Assembly: GCA_023248665.1 (NCBI GenBank)
Contig: JAHFEC010000082.1
Span: forward strand, 1-5,343
Direction of reading: 5' to 3'
Length of the DNA: 5,343 nucleotides
Source: Microcaldota archaeon
Lineage (GTDB): Archaea; Micrarchaeota; Micrarchaeia; Anstonellales; Anstonellaceae
Shown here piece after piece: positions 1 to 4,138 of the stretch. The notes under the pieces are model-generated. The model had not been told where the DNA came from. It searched no databases and saw only the letters and a list, made by a program, of their open reading frames with translations. The translations under genes and the position numbers were made by a program. Every line of letters begins with the position of its first letter. Positions within the stretch are counted from its first letter, which is position 1.

Positions 1-254
1 CCTTCTTCCCCAAGCCTATCCTGCACCTGCGAGTTGAGTTTCCAGAACCTCGTCGGGTCATGGCCGTACGTGGTCTTGAGCAGGCGGGCGATGAAATCGC
101 GCCCCGCTTTTCCATCCGGCTCCGAGCCACTCGCGCCATCAGAGTGGGGATTCTGCGCTCCCTCCGGCCCGCCGTCGGACTGTTTGCAGAACAGGAGCTC
201 AAGGTATTCTTCCTGCAGGCTCGGGCCGATCGGGTTTTTTTCGCTGCGCGTCAT
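1..254 (-). CDS. Unrecognised protein, N-terminal part (cut by the left window edge)
   Basis: The frame stays open from an ATG at 254-252 to the window edge, giving 84 complete codons. The product begins MTRSEKNPIGPSLQEEYLEL. Residues about 25-52 are rich in Gly, Ser, Pro, Asp and Glu and look like a disordered spacer. Residues about 53-84 become hydrophobic and helical (RDFIARLLKTTYG, then DPTRFWKLNSQ), which suggests a folded domain starting there. An SD-like AAGGGA at 267-262 sits 7 bases before the ATG, which supports this start. I see no TATA box between it and EndA upstream, so it is probably co-transcribed with EndA. The ATG overlaps, as ATGA, the stop of a possible small ORF. I do not recognise the family, and the rest of the gene is outside the window. 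Confidence 0.7.
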   Translation of the reverse strand, partial: MTRSEKNPIGPSLQEEYLELLFCKQSDGGPEGAQNPHSDGASGSEPDGKAGRDFIARLLKTTYGHDPTRFWKLNSQVQDRLGEE

Positions 255-358
255 GTAATCTTCCCTTGTGCGGCCATCCGCCGGTGCCTGCCGGTTTTTC
301 GGCGCCGGCCGGCACGGTTTTTGATCGCGAGGGCGCGTCGTTCTTCCCTCGAGCCCAT
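251..358 (-). CDS. Possible 35-residue arginine-rich small ORF
   Basis: A short ORF starts at ATG 358-356 and ends at TGA 253-251, which overlaps the ATG of the next gene as ATGA, an arrangement typical of translational coupling. It starts MGSREERRALAIKNRAG and contains 10 Arg and 3 Lys in 35 residues. A weak SD (AAAGG, 372-368) lies 9 bases upstream. It is in the same frame as EndA, and the frame has no stop from the EndA TAA (412-410) to this TGA. I do not recognise the peptide. It could equally be untranslated leader that happens to be open in GC-rich DNA. Its basic composition would suit RNA or ribosome binding, but that is speculation. Confidence 0.25.
   Translation of the reverse strand: MGSREERRALAIKNRAGRRRKTGRHRRMAAQGKIT
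289..314. other. GC-rich inverted repeat in the endA-downstream leader
   Basis: TGCCGG at 289-294 pairs with CCGGCA at 309-314, enclosing a 14-base loop that contains a T-run on the plus strand. It falls inside the possible small ORF between endA and the left-edge gene. No T-tract follows on the minus strand, so it is not a convincing terminator; it could be an mRNA fold or processing site, or chance in GC-rich DNA. Confidence 0.3.
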
Positions 359-409
359 CGGTCTTATCCTTTCCGTCTTTTTCCTGCCGATGCTTCCGGC
401 CTGTCTTTT

Positions 410-1618
410 TTAGGGTTGCACCCACTCGATCTCGTAATACTCGAATTGGGAGCCCGGGATCTCGATTCGGTGCACCGCGTAGTAGGTCACGCTCGTCTCC
501 CGGTCCGCGATGGCGATCATCAGTTCCAGCCCGATGCGCTTGCAGTCCTCTATGGCCGCCGCCATCTCCTCGCCGCCCAAGTATTCCTCTTCCGAGAGCG
601 AGAGCATGAGGTAGCGGGGCTTGCCGGTCCGGGGGTTCTCGATGTTCGTGCCGTTGCGGTGGTAGAGCAGGAAATCCAGCTTCGTGTGCAGCATGCCTTT
701 CTTGTCCTTCTCCTTGCCCATTTTTCCCGCCTTGCCTTCCGCCTTCTTTTTCTGGCCCGGGATGGCGAGCACGAACGTCTTTCTCACCGAATGCGCCACC
801 CGAATCGCGCGCGCCCATTCGGAGATGAGGAGCCGCTGCTCCCTCGGGAAGACGTGCAGCACATGCTGGCTGTGCATCCAGCCCTCGCCCTTGGCCGGCG
901 ATGCGCCGGGGAAGTAGATCCGGAAGTGCGTCCCGAACTTAAAACCGCTTTTTAGCGTGAATCCCTGCAGCCGCCAGTCCTCATACACCTCGTAGAGCGC
1001 CTTGAAGTCGGGCCGGCGCTCCACCGCCGCCTTCATCACCTGCGCGGCGCTGGCGTTCTCAAGCAGGAGCGCGGAGTGCTTCATCAAGAAGAGTGTTTCG
1101 TACACGTCGAGCTTGCCCAGTTTCCCCCGCTGCTCGGCCTTGTAAGTGGCATACTGGCCGAACCACCATCGCTGGTAAAGCTCCTTGGCCGTCGCGTCGT
1201 CATCCACCACGGCCACGAGGTCGTCCTCGTAGAACCGGGCCTTGAGCGAGAATTTCGGGGCCTCGAACTCCCCCTTGGGGTAGCTGCGCAACGGGTTGCG
1301 GCCGAAATTCTGCGCAATCTCGCTTACCTGCCTTGCGATGAGGCCCCGGTCGCGCCAATCCTTGTAGGTGAAATAGCGCGCCATCTGCTTGGGGCTGTCG
1401 TACATGGCCGCCACTTGGTTGAAATTGTACGTGTTCTGCGCCCCGTCCCGGCACACGGCGTTGCGGATGTCGATGAGATAAAGCGCCTCCTGCTCGAACA
1501 GCTCGATGACGCCCCTCTTCATGTACCCAAAATGCCCGCCTGTAAGCGAGCTGACGCTGGCGGGCTGCGCGGCCCGCACCAGTTTGTTCTTCCCGTCCAA
1601 TTCAAGCTCGACCGCCAT
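410..1618 (-). CDS. endA: tRNA-splicing endonuclease, three-unit type (EndA)
   Basis: This 402-residue protein is the archaeal tRNA-intron endonuclease, which cuts both exon-intron junctions at bulge-helix-bulge motifs in precursor tRNA. Three units can be read. Residues about 1-97 form an N-terminal-only unit (FEQEALYLID, then YKDWRDRGLIA). Residues about 122-287 form a complete catalytic unit (VYEDWRLQGFTLKSGFKFG, FRIY, HS, HSVRK). Residues about 310-402 form a C-terminal-only unit (LELMIAIADRE, then YYAVHRIEI). The catalytic triad is Tyr235, His249 and Lys280; the His-Lys spacing of 31 matches Methanocaldococcus jannaschii EndA (His125, Lys156). Common archaeal forms are about 180 or 350 residues; the split alphaN-alpha-betaC order matches the epsilon-2 type described from ARMAN archaea. 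A Lys-rich linker (289-307) precedes the last unit. The ATG at 1618 lies about 27 bases from a TATA-like box, so the mRNA is probably leaderless. The catalytic assignment is firm; unit borders are approximate. Confidence 0.93.
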   Translation of the reverse strand: MAVELELDGKNKLVRAAQPASVSSLTGGHFGYMKRGVIELFEQEALYLIDIRNAVCRDGAQNTYNFNQVAAMYDSPKQMARYFTYKDWRDRGLIARQVSEIAQNFGRNPLRSYPKGEFEAPKFSLKARFYEDDLVAVVDDDATAKELYQRWWFGQYATYKAEQRGKLGKLDVYETLFLMKHSALLLENASAAQVMKAAVERRPDFKALYEVYEDWRLQGFTLKSGFKFGTHFRIYFPGASPAKGEGWMHSQHVLHVFPREQRLLISEWARAIRVAHSVRKTFVLAIPGQKKKAEGKAGKMGKEKDKKGMLHTKLDFLLYHRNGTNIENPRTGKPRYLMLSLSEEEYLGGEEMAAAIEDCKRIGLELMIAIADRETSVTYYAVHRIEIPGSQFEYYEIEWVQP

Positions 1619-1640
1619 GAAGGGTTAGGCGCTCGCGCAG

Positions 1641-1650
1641 AATAAAAAGG
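1641..1650 (-). promoter_or_regulatory. TATA-like box of the endA promoter
   Basis: On the minus strand this reads CCTTTTTATT in otherwise GC-rich DNA. Its centre is about 27 bases from the A of the EndA ATG. That is the usual distance between an archaeal TATA box and the transcription start, so transcription would begin at or next to the start codon. No good SD lies just before the ATG (CCTAACCCTTC), which fits a leaderless mRNA. Inferred from position and composition only. Confidence 0.5.
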
Positions 1651-1690
1651 TGCGCAATAGACGATGATGGAAAACGAGCAAGACCGAAAG

Positions 1691-1739
1691 ATAAAAAATA
1701 AAACAGGAGTCCGTCGATTTCGCGCTCCCGGGGGCGCGA
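1691..1739 (-). terminator. Candidate terminator after deoxyhypusine synthase
   Basis: A near-perfect GC-rich inverted repeat (1720-1739, TCGCGCTCCCGGGGGCGCGA on the plus strand) is followed on the minus strand, about 16 bases later, by a T-rich tract (1704-1691, TGTTTTATTTTTTA). T-rich tracts end transcription in archaea. The gap between hairpin and T-tract is longer than in a bacterial intrinsic terminator, so the T-tract may be the active part. It lies between the dys stop and the endA promoter, where a terminator is expected. Confidence 0.4.
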
Positions 1740-1791
1740 GATATACCCGTTCATCCCGCTCTTAAGCTCATTGCGCTCCTATTTTCTTTTG

Positions 1792-2745
1792 CTATCGCTT
1801 GAGCATCCGATATGCCAGCATCGGGAAAATCAGCGAGGCGTCCCCGTCCACGTGCACGGTCTTCGCCCCCTCTTTTATCTTGCCCCAGCTCACCGCCTCC
1901 GAGGTGCGCGCGCCCGAGAGCGAGCCGTCATAGGGCGTGCCCGTGCTCACGTAAATGGCGTAATCGAAGCCTTCGCGCAGGATGTTCGCGCCGATGGCAT
2001 GGTGCTTGGCCACCCCGCCGCCCAAGATGATGCCGGCTGTCTTGTCCGCATCCAGGATCATCTGTCCCAAGCGGGGCAAATCCCCGGACGCGTCCACGCC
2101 GAATCCGGGGTGGGCCTGCTTGAAGAAGTACATCTGCAGCCCGAACGCGCCGTCGGTCGGCGCGGGGCAGAAAACGGGTATGTCGTTTTTGGCCGCCCAG
2201 TAAACGAACGAATTCTCGTCGTGAAGCTCCATTCCGAGGTCGCGGATCATCTCGTGCGGCGCGAGCAGGCGCCCGAGCTTGAGCTGCTTCTGCAAGCACT
2301 TCGAAAAGAACGGCTTGAGCGTCTTCTCCAGCTCGACATAAGCCTCGTTGGGGATGATGATGTTGCCCACCCGGTTGAGCCCGGAGCGGTGCAGCGCCCG
2401 GTCGTCCTCCTCGAAGCTGGCCAGGCGGAACGGGGCCTTCGTCTTCATCACGTCCTCCTCGACCGAGCCGATGGCCGTGATGATGGCGTCCACCTTTTTC
2501 TCGCGGCACAGTTTCGCGAATATCTCGCGCATCCCGCTGGAGACGAGGTTGGTGGTGAACGTGAGGATGATCTTGGCCTTCTGTCTTTGCGCCTCGGCGA
2601 TGATCTCGTCCGCCTTGGCCGCCTGGCTGGCCTGCAGCCCGCACGCGCGCATGGAAAGCATGAGCTCGTCCAGCGTCATGCGCTCCTTCAAGGCGATGCC
2701 CTCGATAGCCTCAAGCCGCGCCTTTTTGCCCGTCTCTTTTGCCAT
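1792..2745 (-). CDS. dys: Deoxyhypusine synthase
   Basis: This enzyme uses NAD to move a 4-aminobutyl group from spermidine to one lysine of translation factor aIF5A, the first step toward hypusine, in the cytoplasm. The 317-residue protein matches the family over its whole length: TFTTNLVSSGMRE (62-74), VEEDVMK (95-101), GLNRVGNIIIPN (122-133), PAPTDGAFG (194-202), ILGGGVAKHH (240-249) and EAVSWGKI (283-290). Lys289 corresponds to human Lys329, which forms the covalent intermediate, and His248 to human His288; their spacing (41 residues) is the same as in the human enzyme. Unusually, human spermidine-contact residues Asp243 and Asp316 align without gaps to Leu203 and Leu276. I chose the ATG at 2745 because an SD (AAGGGG) sits 6 bases upstream and overlaps the stop of the preceding gene; an upstream in-frame start at 2844 would run into that gene. 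The 10-base gap suggests a shared mRNA with the coiled-coil gene. Confidence 0.96.
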   Translation of the reverse strand: MAKETGKKARLEAIEGIALKERMTLDELMLSMRACGLQASQAAKADEIIAEAQRQKAKIILTFTTNLVSSGMREIFAKLCREKKVDAIITAIGSVEEDVMKTKAPFRLASFEEDDRALHRSGLNRVGNIIIPNEAYVELEKTLKPFFSKCLQKQLKLGRLLAPHEMIRDLGMELHDENSFVYWAAKNDIPVFCPAPTDGAFGLQMYFFKQAHPGFGVDASGDLPRLGQMILDADKTAGIILGGGVAKHHAIGANILREGFDYAIYVSTGTPYDGSLSGARTSEAVSWGKIKEGAKTVHVDGDASLIFPMLAYRMLKR

Positions 2746-2755
2746 ACGATGCCCC

Positions 2756-3709
2756 TTATCCGCCCGGAGCCTGCGGCCCCAAGTCCATGCGCTCCACTTC
2801 GCCCACCGGCGCGTGATGGATGCTGGCGCGCGGCAAAGAGACATAAGCCGGCGGCTTGATGTTGGCCAGGCTCATGCGCCGGCCCTTGAGCTCAAGATAA
2901 AGCGTCTGCATGGCGTCGAACTCCTTGGCTTCCTCCTCGGAGAGCTCGCCGGCCTGCTTCTTGGCCATGAACAGCTGGATCTTCCGGGTCACGGCGCTGA
3001 TGTGCTGCTCGTTCTCTTCCCATTCGCCCAGCCGCTCTTTGAGCACCCACGCCTTGAGTTCGGTGCCCTGCACCCGGATGTTCTTCTCCACTTCCTCAAG
3101 CGAGCTCACGTACGGGCTCCCTTCAAATTTTTTTTTATCGGTGGAAAGCGTGTTGTCGGCCACATATGCCGCGATGCCCAGCCTTCCGAGCAGGGTGGCC
3201 AGCTCCTGCTGCTGCTCGGCGTTGAGCGCATCGATGGTGATGTTCTGGGACAGGTTGGACTCGACGACCGCCTTGAGGTTCTGCGCCTCCTTTCTCTGGA
3301 GCATGTTGAGCATGATGGTGAGCCGGGCGATCTCCTCCTTGTGCTCGTAGTTCTTGCGCGTGATTTCGGCGCGCTGGCGCATGAGTTCGTAGTCTGGCCC
3401 GCTCTTCTGGCGCACGGCCTCGTCCAGCTGCTCCCGCCCGTGCTGGTTGATCCGCTCGCTGAGCGCCGTGATCTCCCCCTTCGACGGCACCACGGTGATG
3501 AGGTCCACCACTTTTATCTTCTCTTCGATGGGCTTGAGTTTCTCGTCGATCTCGCCCAAAATGGTCCCGAGCGCGGAGACGTGCGTGTCTTGTGCGCTCG
3601 CGCCGTTGCGAAGAAGGAAGTCCCGCCTGAACATCGTCTCGGTGCGCTTGCGGTTGAACACCGTATGGTCCACCAAGTCGGTGCTGGTGATCACGATAGG
3701 CTCGTCCAC
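2756..3709 (-). CDS. Unrecognised charged helical (coiled-coil-like) protein
   Basis: This 317-residue protein is not one I recognise. It has no signal peptide, no membrane segment and no cysteine. It is rich in Glu, Lys, Arg, Gln and Leu. Helical, probably coiled-coil stretches can be seen at about 47-70 (LGTILGEIDEKLKPIEEKIK), 79-148 (ending in REEIARL-like and MLNMLQRKEAQNLKAVVE patterns) and 203-282. A shorter mixed region at 160-200 (LGRLGIAAYVADNTL) may be a small folded part, and the tail from 284 is Pro-rich. The start is GTG at 3709-3707: an in-frame TAA lies three codons upstream (3718-3716), so no ATG is available until Met26. A TATA-like box about 24 bases upstream suggests a leaderless mRNA. 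It lies 10 bases before deoxyhypusine synthase and probably shares its transcript. A structural or RNA/protein-binding role is possible but not shown. Confidence 0.85.
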   Translation of the reverse strand: MDEPIVITSTDLVDHTVFNRKRTETMFRRDFLLRNGASAQDTHVSALGTILGEIDEKLKPIEEKIKVVDLITVVPSKGEITALSERINQHGREQLDEAVRQKSGPDYELMRQRAEITRKNYEHKEEIARLTIMLNMLQRKEAQNLKAVVESNLSQNITIDALNAEQQQELATLLGRLGIAAYVADNTLSTDKKKFEGSPYVSSLEEVEKNIRVQGTELKAWVLKERLGEWEENEQHISAVTRKIQLFMAKKQAGELSEEEAKEFDAMQTLYLELKGRRMSLANIKPPAYVSLPRASIHHAPVGEVERMDLGPQAPGG

Positions 3710-3725
3710 GTCATTTTATGGGGAA

Positions 3726-3740
3726 GAAATAATTAAAAGG
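3726..3740 (-). promoter_or_regulatory. TATA-like box for the coiled-coil gene and dys
   Basis: The minus strand reads CCTTTTAATTATTTC, an AT island whose core TTTAATTA centres about 24 bases before the GTG at 3709. The spacing fits an archaeal TATA box driving a leaderless or nearly leaderless mRNA that would carry both the coiled-coil gene and deoxyhypusine synthase. The same T-rich tract could also help end the rhodanese transcript. An ATG at 3714-3712 lies in another frame and stops after seven codons. Confidence 0.45.
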
Positions 3741-3765
3741 AGAAGCCTGTCCGGCAATCCTGCCG
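3726..3765 (-). terminator. Candidate terminator after the rhodanese gene
   Basis: A small hairpin with a five-base stem and four-base loop (CGGCAatccTGCCG on the plus strand, 3752-3765) is followed on the minus strand by a pyrimidine-rich and T-rich tract (about 3745-3726). It lies just downstream of the rhodanese stop. The stem is short and the tract doubles as the proposed TATA box for the next gene, so the call is weak. Confidence 0.25.
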
Positions 3766-3784
3766 CGCGCCTCTGGCCGGCCGC

Positions 3785-4129
3785 TCATCCCAGCCTGCGC
3801 ATTATCTCCAGCGCCTCTTCCCGGCCAATCTGCCCGTTCTGAGCCCGGGCGGCCGCCAGCATCCGCAGGCCCCCCATCAGGTTGCGCGCATCGAACCCGA
3901 GTCTTCCGAGCATCTGGGCCGCCCGCGCCGAGCGCCCGCCCGTTCGGCAGACCAGCACCAGCGGCCGGTCCTTGGGAAGCTCGCCGGCGCGCTCTTCCAA
4001 CCCGATGAGCGGCACGTGGATGGCGCCCGCCTCGTGGAAGCTGTCCCATTCCTCCTGCGAGCGCACGTCAATCACATGAAAGCGCGCGGGGTTTTTGAGA
4101 AATTCTTCTGGAGACAAATTGCGGTACAT
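3785..4129 (-). CDS. Single-domain rhodanese-like sulfurtransferase
   Basis: This 114-residue protein is a stand-alone rhodanese domain, a cytoplasmic family that carries sulfur as a persulfide on cysteine. The family marks are in order: the N-terminal FHVIDVRSQEEWDSFHEAGA (17-36), VPL (39-41), and the active-site loop CRTGGRS (61-67) after strand LVLV. Cys61 is the predicted catalytic residue, and the CxxGxxS-like loop is intact. The protein is the usual length for one domain (about 100-110 residues), with a short helical tail (EEALEIMRRLG). The ATG at 4129 is supported by TGAGG, whose GAGG (4140-4137) lies 7 bases upstream and overlaps the stop of the ankyrin gene, so translation is probably coupled. 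The sulfur acceptor cannot be told from sequence; tRNA thiolation or cyanide/sulfide handling are options for the family. Confidence 0.93.
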   Translation of the reverse strand: MYRNLSPEEFLKNPARFHVIDVRSQEEWDSFHEAGAIHVPLIGLEERAGELPKDRPLVLVCRTGGRSARAAQMLGRLGFDARNLMGGLRMLAAARAQNGQIGREEALEIMRRLG

Positions 4130-4138
4130 GAAACGGCC

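Noticed and set aside
266..955. Plus-strand open frame of 229 codons
   Set aside because: It is antisense to the catalytic and C-terminal parts of EndA and to the leader; its Leu/Arg/His-rich translation is typical of a shadow frame.
1751..1771. Six-codon ORF with a good SD (AGGAG, 5 bases before ATG) just after dys
   Set aside because: The peptide MSLRAG is too short to support as a gene, and nothing in the same frame continues after the stop. Probably chance.
2746..2844. Longer N-terminus for deoxyhypusine synthase from an upstream start at 2844
   Set aside because: The extra 33 residues (MSLCRAPASITRRW...) overlap the end of the coiled-coil gene and do not look like the family; the ATG at 2745 has its own SD.
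1771..2859. Plus-strand open frame of 362 codons
   Set aside because: It lies fully opposite deoxyhypusine synthase, which matches its family along the whole length. No SD or motif supports the plus-strand frame.
2348..3736. Long plus-strand open frame of 462 codons
   Set aside because: It is antisense to the C-terminal coiled-coil gene and part of dys. The minus-strand products have a firm family match or sensible composition and SD spacing, while this translation is Leu/Arg/His-rich without any motif; it is a GC-rich mirror frame.
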